Shown: positions 40,861 to 50,054, counted from the stretch's first letter. The stretch is 64,000 nt of DNA from an uncultured Candidatus Melainabacteria bacterium (GCA_934718085.1 CAKUZL010000005.1:1-64000); one strand, 5' to 3'. Translations and numbers: made by a program. Notes: a model not told the origin generated them from the sequence alone.

Positions 40861-42411
40861 ATGTTGTTGTATTCAAAGAGGTATCGAGCCATAGAATTTT
40901 CTGAAATATTATTAAATATAATGACGATAATATTCGCTTTGATGGCGTATGTTATGTATAAAAAACTTGCGGCGTCGCGTGAAACGGTCGTTAATCTCGA
41001 AAAACAACAGTCCGAGCGCGAAGCGGCAATTCGCAAAGAAGCCGTGAAGGCGGCGCATTCGGCCGTCAGAGCGGAGCGCGACAAACTTAACGACGATATT
41101 CGTTACAACAAACGCAAAACCGCGGAGACGGAACACCGCCTCGGTGCGCTTGAAAATTCGCTTGAAGAAAAACGTCAACATCTTGCCGAAGAAGAAGAAA
41201 GCCTTCGTAAGAAAAATGACGCTTTGCTCGACAAAGAGGATTATTTGGCGGAACAAATCCAAAAAACTCTCGAAGAACTCGAAAGAATTTCGGGAATGTC
41301 TTCCGAGGAAGCTAAAAGTATTTTGCTTGAAAAAACCAAAAACGATTTGCAACAGGAAACGGCGCGTCTTGTTCGCGAAAACGAAATAAAAATCAGAGAA
41401 AACGCCGACGAACAGGCAAAAGAAATTCTTACGACCGCTATGCAGCGTTGCCTGATTGACCATGTCGTCGAATCGACCGTTTCGGTTGTTACGTTGCCTT
41501 CCGATGAGATGAAGGGGCGTATTATCGGGCGCGAAGGTCGGAATATCAGAACTTTGGAAACCATGACGGGCGTCGATTTTATCATCGACGATACTCCCGA
41601 GGCCGTTGTCCTTTCGTGCTTTGACCCCGTCAGACGAGAAATCGCAAAGACCGCTCTCGAAAAACTTCTGCTCGACGGACGTATTCACCCCGTCAGAATC
41701 GAAGAAACCGTCGAAAAGGCGAAAAAAGAAATAGAAGAGAAAATCAGAAAAGAAGGGGAAAACGCCGCACTCGAAACGGGTGTTATGAACCTTCACAAAG
41801 AACTTATAAAAGCATTGGGTCGCTTGTATTACAGAACCAGTTACGGTCAAAACGCGCTCAAACATTCGCTTGAAGTCGCTCATATCGCGGGCATGATAGC
41901 TGCGGAAATAGGGGCTGACGTCAATATTGCCAAGCGTGCCGGACTTTTGCACGACATCGGCAAAGCGGTTGACCAAACTCAGGAAGGCACCCATATAGAA
42001 TTAGGGGTAGAACTCGCGACGAAATACGGCGAAAAAGAAGCCGTAATTCACGCGATTGCCGCTCATCACGACGACATTACCGCAAATTCCGTGGAAGCCG
42101 TTTTGGTGAAATTGGCGGACGCCGTTTCGGCGGGTCGTCCGGGCTCAAGACGAGATACGTTGGAAATTTATATAAAAAGGTTGAAGAAGCTTGAAGAAAT
42201 TACGTCTTCGTACGAAGGGATTAAGTATTCTTTTGCCGTTCAGGCGGGTCGAGAGGTTCGCGTGGTCGTGCAGCCCGAAAAGTATGATGACGTTACTTCG
42301 GCAAAACTCGCCCGAGATGTAGTCAAACGTATCGAATCGGAACTCGATTATCCGGGTCAAATCCGCGTAACCGTTGTTCGTGAAATCAGACTTACGGAAG
42401 TCGCAAAATAA
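40861..42411 (+). CDS. rny: Ribonuclease Y
   Basis: RNase Y is the membrane-bound endoribonuclease that starts mRNA decay in bacteria lacking RNase E. The 516 residues have one N-terminal membrane helix (about 15-33), a long charged coiled coil (about 40-190), the KH domain (KGRIIGREGRNIRTLE) and the HD domain with LLHDIGKAVD and AAHHDDI. The conserved ending (YPGQIRVTVVRE) is present. Neither ATG 40861 nor the internal ATG 40921 has a strong ribosome site; the longer form is given because the membrane segment then has a leading basic part. It heads the rny-ymdB-PHP cluster. Confidence 0.95.
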   Translation: MLLYSKRYRAIEFSEILLNIMTIIFALMAYVMYKKLAASRETVVNLEKQQSEREAAIRKEAVKAAHSAVRAERDKLNDDIRYNKRKTAETEHRLGALENSLEEKRQHLAEEEESLRKKNDALLDKEDYLAEQIQKTLEELERISGMSSEEAKSILLEKTKNDLQQETARLVRENEIKIRENADEQAKEILTTAMQRCLIDHVVESTVSVVTLPSDEMKGRIIGREGRNIRTLETMTGVDFIIDDTPEAVVLSCFDPVRREIAKTALEKLLLDGRIHPVRIEETVEKAKKEIEEKIRKEGENAALETGVMNLHKELIKALGRLYYRTSYGQNALKHSLEVAHIAGMIAAEIGADVNIAKRAGLLHDIGKAVDQTQEGTHIELGVELATKYGEKEAVIHAIAAHHDDITANSVEAVLVKLADAVSAGRPGSRRDTLEIYIKRLKKLEEITSSYEGIKYSFAVQAGREVRVVVQPEKYDDVTSAKLARDVVKRIESELDYPGQIRVTVVREIRLTEVAK

Positions 42412-42433
42412 CAATCAAAATTCGCATACGATT

Positions 42434-43222
42434 ATGGCAAACACTACAAAAATTTTGTTTTTCGGGGACATTGTCGGCAAGCCCGGGCGCGGTGCCGTGA
42501 AGGCTTTTTCGGAAAATTTCAAGGATGCCGATTTTATTGTCGCAAATGTAGAAAACGCGTCGCACGGCTTCGGATTGACCGAAAAGAATTACGAAGAACT
42601 TGCCGAGTGCGGAATAGATTGTATGACGGCGGGCAACCATATTTGGGATAAGAAGGATATTTTCGGGTTTATCGAGGGCGCGGACAGGTTGGTGCGTCCC
42701 GCGAATTACCCCGAGGGAACGCCCGGGGTCGGGTATCGGATTTTTGACGTAAATTCGGTGAAAATAGGCGTAATCAATCTTTTGGGAAGAAATTTTATGC
42801 CGGTCATAAATTCTCCGGTTGATGTCGCGGAAAAAATTATTTCCGAGATAAAAAAAATAACGCCTATAATATTTGTGGATTTTCACGCGGAGGCGACGGC
42901 GGAAAAAATCTGTATCGCCAAGTATTTTGCGTCTTTGGGGGTCAGCGCGTTTGCGGGAACTCACACTCACGTTCAGACTGCGGACGAACAAATTATTGAC
43001 GGAACCTGCGGATACATTACGGATGCGGGATTTTGCGGAGATTATTCCGGCGTAATCGGTATGGATTACGAAATTTCGTTCAGGAAGATGAAGAGCATGC
43101 TTCCGGAGCGTTACGAAGTTGCATCTTCGGGCTTAAATCAAGTGAACGCGGTGCTTTTTGAAATCGAAACCGCGACCGGCAAGGCGCTTGATGTTAAAAG
43201 AATTTTTGTAAAAGACATATAG
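42434..43222 (+). CDS. ymdB: YmdB-family metallophosphoesterase
   Basis: YmdB-type phosphodiesterases (TIGR00282) act on 2',3'-cyclic nucleotides and influence RNA turnover and biofilm development in Bacillus, where the gene also follows rny. The 262 residues contain the two-metal site: FFGDIVGKPGR at the start, NVENASHG, TAGNHIWDKKD, VDFHAEATAEK and GTHTHVQTAD. ATG 42434 starts directly before the first motif; an earlier in-frame start inside rny (42374) would add 20 residues. The neighbourhood strongly supports a shared RNA-metabolism role. Confidence 0.94.
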   Translation: MANTTKILFFGDIVGKPGRGAVKAFSENFKDADFIVANVENASHGFGLTEKNYEELAECGIDCMTAGNHIWDKKDIFGFIEGADRLVRPANYPEGTPGVGYRIFDVNSVKIGVINLLGRNFMPVINSPVDVAEKIISEIKKITPIIFVDFHAEATAEKICIAKYFASLGVSAFAGTHTHVQTADEQIIDGTCGYITDAGFCGDYSGVIGMDYEISFRKMKSMLPERYEVASSGLNQVNAVLFEIETATGKALDVKRIFVKDI

Positions 43223-43234
43223 AAGGAAAAAAAA

Positions 43235-44098
43235 GTGAAGACCGATTTGCATATTCATACCACATATTCGGACGGCGCGTTTGCTCCGTCGAAAATCGTC
43301 GACACCGCGGTGGATGCGGGGATGGACGTTATTGCGATAACCGATCACGATAACGTGTTGTCGTTCGAGAAGGCGCAGTCTCACCTTGATGCGATTATGC
43401 CCGAAAATTCGCCCAAAAAGCTTATTTTAATTCCGGGGGTCGAAATTAATACGATTTATAAAAATTTCGAGGTTCACATATTGGGATATTTTATGGATTT
43501 CGAAAACGAGGATTTCAAAAATCTGTTGAAATATCAGCAAAGCGCGCGGATTAAGCAGACGACGGAGATTTTGGCGTTGCTTTCGAAAAAGGAAGGCATA
43601 AAAATCGATATCGAGGACATCAAAAAATCGGTCGCGCCGGGCGGAAGTATCGGCAGACCGCACATCGCGAAGGCGATTTGCAACGCGGGCGGAACAGCGA
43701 GCGTCGTGGAGGCTTACAACAAGTACATTAACGACAATTCGGACGTTTACGTTCAGAGAAAGACGGTTTCTCCTCACGAAGCGGTCGAAATTATTTACGA
43801 CGCGGGCGGAATTCCCGTTTTCGCGCATCCGTTCGACGTCGAAGCGGCGTCCGCGCTGACAAAAGAGCTTATGAACTACGGTTTACGGGGCATTGAGGCT
43901 TATCACAGAAAGCATTCGCCCGCGATGGTCGAGTATTTTTCGTCGTTGGCGGAGCAGTACGGGCTTATCGTGACGGGCGGTTCGGATTTTCACGCGCCGA
44001 ACCCGATAACCGGCGGAATTGTTTTGGGCAAAAATTTTGTGCCGGACAGAGTTTATACGGGGCTCATCGAAGAGAAAAAACGGCTTGATATGGCGTAA
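43235..44098 (+). CDS. PHP domain phosphoesterase
   Basis: The 287 residues form a PHP-family metal-dependent hydrolase: DLHIHTTYSDG at the start, ITDHDN at residue 36, GVEINT, HILGYF and later FAHPF and GGSDFHAP supply the trinuclear metal ligands. The closest named relatives are the YciV/RNase AM type (5'-3' exonuclease and 3',5'-nucleotide phosphatase), which would suit the RNA-decay genes rny and ymdB in front of it. Substrate is inferred. It starts with GTG behind AGAAGG, 12 bases after ymdB, and converges on nrdG without a gap. Confidence 0.88.
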   Translation: MKTDLHIHTTYSDGAFAPSKIVDTAVDAGMDVIAITDHDNVLSFEKAQSHLDAIMPENSPKKLILIPGVEINTIYKNFEVHILGYFMDFENEDFKNLLKYQQSARIKQTTEILALLSKKEGIKIDIEDIKKSVAPGGSIGRPHIAKAICNAGGTASVVEAYNKYINDNSDVYVQRKTVSPHEAVEIIYDAGGIPVFAHPFDVEAASALTKELMNYGLRGIEAYHRKHSPAMVEYFSSLAEQYGLIVTGGSDFHAPNPITGGIVLGKNFVPDRVYTGLIEEKKRLDMA

Positions 44099-44785
44099 TC
44101 AGCGGAATTTCGAAATCTGCACAAACTTTGAAAGTTCGTCGCAAAGTCGCGAAAATTCTTCGTCCGAGCACGTTGAAGCGTTCGAAAATTTTTCGTCGAG
44201 AGTTTTTGTTGCGTGAAATTTCTGTAAATAATAGCGTTTTGCGCCTTTTATCAGTTTGCCGATTTTCAAAATGTCGTCAGCGGAAAGTTGTGATTTTACG
44301 ACCGTCGTGCGAAATTCATAATCGATGTTGTTTGAAAGAAGGATTTTGACTGATTTTTCGATTTTCGCCGTATCCGTTGAGACGCCGGTTATTTCGGAAT
44401 ACTTTTCGAGCGGCGCTTTGATGTCGACCGCGACGTAATCGAGAAGATTGGCTTTGATTAAATCTTCGAGCATTTCGGGGTCTGTGCCGTTCGTGTCGAG
44501 TTTTACTTTGAAATTTTTCGATTTTATTTTTTCGATAAAATTCGGTAAATCCTTATGAATTGTCGGTTCTCCGCCCGTTATGACCACTCCGTCGAGTTTG
44601 TTTTTTCGGGTTTTTAAGAAGTCGAAAAAATCCGGCTCCGTAAAGCCCGGATTTTTTCGGCGTTCAAACAGTTCGGGATTGTGGCAGTATCCGCAACGAA
44701 AATTACATCCGCTCGTGAACACGATACACGCAATTTCCCCCGGAAAGTCCGTCAACGTGGTCTTTTGAAGCCCCCCGAAGAGCAT
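44099..44785 (-). CDS. nrdG: Anaerobic ribonucleotide reductase activating protein
   Basis: This is a radical SAM enzyme of 228 residues that installs the glycyl radical on NrdD. The cluster motif is C27-x3-C31-x2-C34 (SGCNFRCGYCHNPEL), followed by VVITGGEPTIHKD and LDTNGTDPEM typical of activating enzymes. It starts immediately after the nrdD stop, so the two are cotranscribed and share the cobalamin-type leader. The N-terminus (MLFGGLQKTTLTDFPGE) is typical of the short NrdG/PflA-like subgroup. Confidence 0.93.
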   Translation of the reverse strand: MLFGGLQKTTLTDFPGEIACIVFTSGCNFRCGYCHNPELFERRKNPGFTEPDFFDFLKTRKNKLDGVVITGGEPTIHKDLPNFIEKIKSKNFKVKLDTNGTDPEMLEDLIKANLLDYVAVDIKAPLEKYSEITGVSTDTAKIEKSVKILLSNNIDYEFRTTVVKSQLSADDILKIGKLIKGAKRYYLQKFHATKTLDEKFSNASTCSDEEFSRLCDELSKFVQISKFR

Positions 44786-46921
44786 TTAACTTTCCTGCAG
44801 ACACGGAATTTTTTCGTCCGATTTTTTTGTTTCCCGTATTTTCGGTATCCTAAAGGTTTTTCTGTCGCGAAATTCGGTCTGTTTACCTTTGTTCCAGCGG
44901 TTTACGGGGCGCAAATACCCGACCGTCCGAGAATAAATTTCGCAGGTGCTTCCGCATTTCGGGCATGTTTGTTGTTCTCCCGCAAGGTATCCGTGTTCCG
45001 GGCAAACCGAAAACGTCGGAGTGAACGTAAAATACGGCAAACGATAATTTTTGCAGATTTTCATAACCAAATTTTTGACGGTTTCGGGGTTGTCGACTTT
45101 TTCGCCCGCGAAAATGTGCACGACCGTGCCGCCGGTGTATTTTGTCTGAAGTTCGTCCTGATGGTCGAGCAGCTCGAAAATGTCGTCCGTGCAATTAACA
45201 GGCAGCTGCGTGGAGTTTGTGTAATACGGCTCTTCGCTTTCGTCGTTTGCAAAATGACATCCCGTAAGGTTTTCGCTGTCGGATTTTGCGAGTCTGTAGC
45301 TTGTTCCTTCCGCGGGGGTTGCCTCGAGGTTATAGTTATTCCCGGTACGAACCTGAATTTCGGTGATTTCGGCTCTCAAAAAGTCCATGACTTTGAGTGC
45401 GAACTTTCTTCCTTCTTTCGTCTCTATTCCTTTGCCGAAGAGGTTTTTGCAGGCTTCGTTCATCCCGATTATCCCGATTGTCGAAAAATGGTTTTTCCAA
45501 TATTTCCCGAATCTTGCTTTGATATCGCGAAGATAAAATTTTGTATACGGGTACAAATTGAGGTCGGTCAGGTTTTCGAGAAGTTTACGTTTTATCTCGA
45601 GAGATTTTTCCGCAATCGCAATTTTTTCTTTCAAAATTTCGAAAAATTCTATCTCGTTTTTTGCAAAATATCCTATTCTCGGCAAATTTATCGTAACGAC
45701 GCCGACCGAGCCCGTCAACGGATTTGACCCGAAAAGCCCGCCGCCTCGGTATTCCAGCTCTCTGTTGTCTATTCTCAGGCGACAGCACATCGACCGCGCG
45801 TCTTCGGGTTTCATATCGGAGTTGATGAAGTTTGAAAAGTACGGAATACCGTATTTTGCGGTCATTTCCCACAACCCTTCGATATTTTTGTTGTCGGGGT
45901 CGAACTCTTCCGAAATATTGTACGTCGGTATCGGAAACGTAAACACTCTGCCCGATTTGTCCCCTTCGCTCATTATTTCGAAGAACGCCCGATTTATCAT
46001 ATCTGCTTCCGCTTGAAATTCGCCGTACGTTTCGTCTTTGATTTCGCCGCCGACGATGACGTTTTGGTGTTTGTAATAATTCGGAATCGTCAAGTCCATC
46101 GTGATGTTCGAAAACGGAGTCTGAAATCCGACGCGCGTCGGCACGTTCATATTAAAAACAAACTCCTGCAGCGCCTGTTTCACCTGTTTATAATTCAGTC
46201 CGTCGTATCTTACGAACGGCGCCAGTAACGTATCGAAGTTTGAAAACGCTTGCGCGCCCGCGCTTTCGCCCTGCATGGTATACAAAAAGTTCACGATTTG
46301 CCCCAGTGCCGTCCGAAAATGTCTCGCCGGTGCCGATTCGACTTTCCCTTCGACCCCCGTGAACCCTTCGCGCAAAAGGTCGTTCAAATCCCATCCTACG
46401 CAGTACGCCGAGATGATGTTAAGGTCGTGAATGTGGATGTCGCCTTGCAAATGCGCGTTTTTGACATCGCTCGGGTAAATTTTGTTCAACCAATAATTTT
46501 TGCTCATATTCGACGCAAGATAATTGTTCAGCCCTTGTATCGAATACCCCATGTTCGAATTTTCGTTGACCTGCCAGTCAAGCTTTTCCAAATATTCGTC
46601 GACCATATTCTCCGACGCGGTTTTTGCAAAATCCCTCAGCCGATTGTGCTGTTCTCTGTACAAAATGTACGATTTAGCCGTTTGCTTGTACTCGGATTTT
46701 AACAAAACCTGCTCGACGATGTCCTGAATTTCCTCGATTGTCGGGGCGCTCGTCCGTTTTTTGCGCAAAAATTCCTTAATCACGCCCGTAACGCCGCGCG
46801 TCAGCTTTTGCGCCGCTTTTTTGTCGATTTCGCCCGCCGACGATGCCTTTTCGATTGCAGCCGTAATTTTTTCGGAATTGAACTCTTCCGAACTTCCGTC
46901 CCTTTTAATAACTTTTTCCAT
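44786..46921 (-). CDS. nrdD: Anaerobic (class III) ribonucleoside-triphosphate reductase
   Basis: NrdD reduces NTPs to dNTPs using a glycyl radical and works only without oxygen. The 711 residues have an N-terminal ATP-cone (VIKRDGSSEEFNSEKIT), the large barrel, a C-terminal four-cysteine zinc site (CPEHG, CPKCGSTC) and the radical loop GYLRPVNRW with the glycine at about residue 668. ATG 46921 is preceded by GGAGG; an earlier start would place 11 residues inside the riboswitch. Expression is probably controlled by cobalamin through the leader. The class III pathway implies an anaerobic lifestyle. Confidence 0.96.
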   Translation of the reverse strand: MEKVIKRDGSSEEFNSEKITAAIEKASSAGEIDKKAAQKLTRGVTGVIKEFLRKKRTSAPTIEEIQDIVEQVLLKSEYKQTAKSYILYREQHNRLRDFAKTASENMVDEYLEKLDWQVNENSNMGYSIQGLNNYLASNMSKNYWLNKIYPSDVKNAHLQGDIHIHDLNIISAYCVGWDLNDLLREGFTGVEGKVESAPARHFRTALGQIVNFLYTMQGESAGAQAFSNFDTLLAPFVRYDGLNYKQVKQALQEFVFNMNVPTRVGFQTPFSNITMDLTIPNYYKHQNVIVGGEIKDETYGEFQAEADMINRAFFEIMSEGDKSGRVFTFPIPTYNISEEFDPDNKNIEGLWEMTAKYGIPYFSNFINSDMKPEDARSMCCRLRIDNRELEYRGGGLFGSNPLTGSVGVVTINLPRIGYFAKNEIEFFEILKEKIAIAEKSLEIKRKLLENLTDLNLYPYTKFYLRDIKARFGKYWKNHFSTIGIIGMNEACKNLFGKGIETKEGRKFALKVMDFLRAEITEIQVRTGNNYNLEATPAEGTSYRLAKSDSENLTGCHFANDESEEPYYTNSTQLPVNCTDDIFELLDHQDELQTKYTGGTVVHIFAGEKVDNPETVKNLVMKICKNYRLPYFTFTPTFSVCPEHGYLAGEQQTCPKCGSTCEIYSRTVGYLRPVNRWNKGKQTEFRDRKTFRIPKIRETKKSDEKIPCLQES

Positions 46922-46931
46922 AAAAATTTTT

Positions 46932-47027
46932 CCTCCGGTTTCGCGGTTGTACAAATCGAGCGAGCATTCCGACTGTAACGGCCGCGAACCGGTGAGGGAC
47001 TTTCACCCATGCTTTCCTCGTTCGATT
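46932..47027 (-). promoter_or_regulatory. Cobalamin-type riboswitch in the nrdD leader
   Basis: The minus-strand RNA has an outer stem formed by 47017-47027 and 46954-46964 (ten of eleven pairs). Inside are GGAAAGCATGGGTGAAAGTC, matching the conserved GGGAA/GGTGAAAnTCC core, and TTACAGTCGGAATGCTC, matching the conserved 3' core of compact cobalamin aptamers. The loop TTCGCGG (46982-46988) is perfectly complementary to CCGCGAA (46940-46946), just before the ribosome site GGAGG (46932-46936). Such kissing loops in cobalamin riboswitches hide the ribosome site when B12 is bound. I therefore infer translational repression of nrdD by B12. Confidence 0.8.
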
Positions 47028-47163
47028 AAAAAAATCCTACCACGATTTAAAAGCATGTGCAATTTTGTTTTAAATTGCCTGTGTACGGGCGGTTTTGCAA
47101 TCCGTTTCGGGTTCACATTTTTTAATATTGTGTTATCATTTAAAAAAAAATGAAAGGGCGGGC

Positions 47164-47673
47164 ATGTTTTATTCGGTTTATTTTTCTCCTACCTGGAAAA
47201 TTTTTCTTGAAAGCGAAGACGAAAAAGCCTTGTCCGTGTTGAAGTTTGACGGTCGCTCCGAACTTTGCGAAAACGCAACGCTTTCGGAGGAGTTACCTGT
47301 TTTTCTCGAAACAAAAAAGTGGCTTGATTTGTATTTTTCGGGTAAAGTTCCGTGTTTTATGCCCGATTTGAACCCTCAAGGCACAAAATTTTCGTCGTCG
47401 GTTTGGGAAATTTTGAAAACGGTTCCGTACGGCAAAACGATTTCGTACGGCGAAATTGCCGGTATTATCGCGAAAAATCGCGGAATTGCAAAAATGTCCG
47501 CGCAAGCGGTCGGCCGGGCGGTCGGCAAAAATCCGATTCCGATAATTATTCCCTGTCACCGCGTAATCGGAGCAAACGGCGATTTAACCGGCTTTTCGTG
47601 CGGACTTGACATAAAAATCGCTTTGCTTGACATTGAATCAAAGTTGAAGAACCCGAACTTCGTACCCTTGTAA
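47164..47673 (+). CDS. ogt: Methylated-DNA--protein-cysteine methyltransferase
   Basis: This suicide repair protein moves methyl groups from O6-methylguanine to its own cysteine. The 169 residues have the N-terminal ribonuclease-like domain, the helix-turn-helix (SAQAVGRAVGKNP), the active site IPCHRVIGANG with acceptor C131, and the following GDLTGFSCGLDIK with substrate contact. ATG 47164 has AAAGGGCGG upstream; an upstream start at 47095 is inside the divergent control region and is unlikely. A good terminator follows. Confidence 0.95.
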   Translation: MFYSVYFSPTWKIFLESEDEKALSVLKFDGRSELCENATLSEELPVFLETKKWLDLYFSGKVPCFMPDLNPQGTKFSSSVWEILKTVPYGKTISYGEIAGIIAKNRGIAKMSAQAVGRAVGKNPIPIIIPCHRVIGANGDLTGFSCGLDIKIALLDIESKLKNPNFVPL

Positions 47674-47706
47674 CCCCGCGCAACAAAAGTCTTTCGGCTT
47701 CGAAAA

Positions 47707-47740
47707 GAAGCAAAACCGTTTTGCGATTTTGCTTCTTTTT
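47707..47740 (+). terminator. Terminator after ogt
   Basis: GAAGCAAAA (47707-47715) pairs with TTTTGCTTC (47727-47735) and is followed by five T. It also faces the end of the minus-strand gene at 47763 and may serve both. Confidence 0.8.
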
Positions 47741-47762
47741 GCTTAAAAGGTATGTCGATCGG

Positions 47763-49331
47763 TTATTTACCGTTTTGTCTTTCCAACAATCTTGCGTATT
47801 TTTTTGCTACTTCAATTCTCGGCGTATCCGGTTCGGCAGCGTAAATTTGTTCCATTTTTTGTTTTACCGATTTTTCGGACGAATCCTTTCCGCTTCTTTT
47901 CAACATTTTTTCAACTTCGTTATAAAATCTTTCCGTTGCCGACGGTCTTATCGTGTTTGTTTGCGTGTTTTGTTGCACTTGCGATGCAGTCTTCGGTTCG
48001 GTTGTGACGGCAGGTTCTTTGCTTAAAACGGCGGGCTCGTTGTTTGAAACGGTCGGTTCTTTGCTTTGAACGGCGGGGCCTCTTCTCGAGTCTGTTTTTT
48101 TGTTTTGATATTCTTCGGGAATATACGCTTTTTCCGTTATTTCTATTTTCGGTGCCTGAACCTTTGAAAAGTCTTTATCACTCCATTCGGTTCCTGAATA
48201 CATTCCGTGCATTTTTAATATATCTTCTTCCGTAAGGAACTTCGCTTTTTTCTTCACTGCCTCGAAAATATCGGGATAGGTTTCTCTTTTTCCCTGTTCC
48301 AGTCGCTGATATTCATCAACCATTTTCCAGATATCGGGAATACTTTCTTTTTGGGTTGATTCTTTTTGGTATTGTTCCGCCAACTCAAAAAGATCCGGAA
48401 TTTGAACTTTTTCATGTTTTCTGTTTTGATAGTCTTCGACAAGTTTATAAATGTCGGGAACATTGGGGTCATCAGTTCTTGTTTTCATTTTCTCTTCAAG
48501 TTTTTTTGCATCCTCTATAATATCAGGATACGTTTCTTTGTTAAATTTGTTTTCTATCAGTTTTAATGTAGCCAGGTCATATATTGACAATTTTTTTAAT
48601 CTTTTAAGTTTGAATTTTGTTTTGATTGTTCCGTCAATATTCTTTTCTTTTCCTAAAATCATGTCGGTAAGTGACGGTATGTATTTTTGGTGAATTTCGT
48701 CTTCCGTTATTTTGGGATATTTTCTTCTTGCACTTTCAAATATTTCATTTTTATATCTTTCAATTTCTCCGGGGGATACTTGCGGATCTTCTACTCCATG
48801 TTGTTGCACTTTTAATAATAATTCTATTAATTTATAAAATGCATCTTTCGGGGTGCTTATCTCTGAAAGTTCTTCAGAGGTTCCGGGAAGTTCATTAATT
48901 TTTTTCGTGCTTTCCGTTCTTGTAAGGTTTACGTTTTGTACGGGGTTATAAAACGTGTTAAATTCGCTTGGTTCTTTTGAGTTTATGTTTTTGTCTTCAT
49001 CGGGAACCAAGTGCATGTTTCTCGTATCGTCTATTATTGCGTATTGATATTGATAAGTTTTGTTTGAAGGCAGCGTTAATTCTGTTTCAAATTGACCGTC
49101 CGGTGTTTTTTTCTCCATTTGTTTTTGTATTTTATCGACGGTTCCCTTTACAAATGCGATTAATCCCGCAGCAACCACGGTTATTCCTTTTGCCTCGTAT
49201 GATTTGGGTAAAGAAAAAGTTGCTTTGACCATGTCTTTTCCCGCAGGGGTTACTTTTACTCCCGTGAACGATACTTTTTTGGGTGATGTCGTATTTATCC
49301 CGGGGATAGATGCGTTTGTTCCGTTTATCAT
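47763..49331 (-). CDS. Hypothetical protein with VSFTG signature, E-set-like domain and PDI repeats
   Basis: I do not recognise the full 522-residue protein. Residues 18-24 (KKVSFTG) are the shared N-terminal signature. Residues about 25-130 resemble a degenerate carbohydrate-binding (CBM20/48, E-set) domain: TPDGQFETELTLPSNKTYQY is the typical last strands, but the ligand tryptophans are missing. A helical part follows. Five units of about 23 residues then repeat the pattern PDI/L...V..YQ (YPDIIEDAKKLEEK, VPDIYKLVEDYQ, IPDLFELAEQYQ, IPDIWKMVDEYQ, YPDIFEAVKKK). A disordered tail with SKEPAV repeats ends in a basic helix. AAGGAA precedes the ATG. A paralogue lies directly upstream. Confidence 0.75.
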   Translation of the reverse strand: MINGTNASIPGINTTSPKKVSFTGVKVTPAGKDMVKATFSLPKSYEAKGITVVAAGLIAFVKGTVDKIQKQMEKKTPDGQFETELTLPSNKTYQYQYAIIDDTRNMHLVPDEDKNINSKEPSEFNTFYNPVQNVNLTRTESTKKINELPGTSEELSEISTPKDAFYKLIELLLKVQQHGVEDPQVSPGEIERYKNEIFESARRKYPKITEDEIHQKYIPSLTDMILGKEKNIDGTIKTKFKLKRLKKLSIYDLATLKLIENKFNKETYPDIIEDAKKLEEKMKTRTDDPNVPDIYKLVEDYQNRKHEKVQIPDLFELAEQYQKESTQKESIPDIWKMVDEYQRLEQGKRETYPDIFEAVKKKAKFLTEEDILKMHGMYSGTEWSDKDFSKVQAPKIEITEKAYIPEEYQNKKTDSRRGPAVQSKEPTVSNNEPAVLSKEPAVTTEPKTASQVQQNTQTNTIRPSATERFYNEVEKMLKRSGKDSSEKSVKQKMEQIYAAEPDTPRIEVAKKYARLLERQNGK

Positions 49332-49364
49332 TTTTTCTTTTTTCCTTTCTTACTTTTTTTTATC

Positions 49365-50054
49365 CTAACAAAATTTATCTTCTATTATTCTCAGAGTTGC
49401 CAAGTCGTATATAGATAACTTCTCTGCCTTTGCCGCTTTAATTTCTTCTTTTATTTTGTTGATCATTTTCGGTATGTAAATTTTTTGAATTTCTTGTTCA
49501 GTTATTCCCGGTGATTTAAGTTTTTCATTTTTATATAACTTATTCTTTGACCCCTCGAAAACAATAGGATTCGTTTTCGGATTTACTCCCTGTTGTTTCA
49601 GTCTTATTTCCGCAAGTGCGTTAAACGCATCTTCTTGCGTGTTTATTTCGGGAACTTCTTCGCGTTGTGCGGATGTATAAACTTCGCTTGATTTATTTGC
49701 GTTTATATTTTGGTCGTAATCGGGAAATTTCATTTTACCGAATTTGTCCTGTACCATGTAATCGTATTCAAAAGTTTTGTTTGAAGGTAACGACAGGGTT
49801 GTGTCAAATTGACCGTCCGGAGTTCGTTGCATTACTGCTCTTATTTTCTCTTTTGTTCCTTTTGCAATCGCTATCAATGTTGCCGCAATTACCGGAAATC
49901 CGTTTATGTTTTCGATTTTTTTAGGAAGCGTAAATGTTGCATTGACCCTACCTTTTGCGGCGGGTGTTATTTTTACTCCCGTAAAAGAAACCTGTTTTGA
50001 ATTCGTTTTTTTCGTTATCGGTACCTGTTGTCGTATTCCGCTCGAAACTTCCAT
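49365..50054 (-). CDS. Shorter paralogue with VSFTG signature and E-set-like domain
   Basis: This protein of about 229 residues is clearly homologous to the N-terminal half of the next gene downstream: KQVSFTGVKITPA, TPDGQFDTTLSLPSNKTFEY and LSIYDLATLRIIEDKF all have close counterparts there. It stops exactly where the PDI repeats of the longer protein begin. It thus looks like a tandem duplication in which one copy lacks the repeat region, or the other gained it. The ATG at 50054 gives the same lead length before VSFTG as in the paralogue; ATG 50090 is an alternative. Neither has a strong ribosome site. Function unknown. Confidence 0.7.
   Translation of the reverse strand: MEVSSGIRQQVPITKKTNSKQVSFTGVKITPAAKGRVNATFTLPKKIENINGFPVIAATLIAIAKGTKEKIRAVMQRTPDGQFDTTLSLPSNKTFEYDYMVQDKFGKMKFPDYDQNINANKSSEVYTSAQREEVPEINTQEDAFNALAEIRLKQQGVNPKTNPIVFEGSKNKLYKNEKLKSPGITEQEIQKIYIPKMINKIKEEIKAAKAEKLSIYDLATLRIIEDKFC

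Noticed and set aside
44681..45727. Plus-strand open frame of 348 codons
   Set aside because: It lies antisense to nrdD, whose sequence is unmistakable; the translation is low-complexity.
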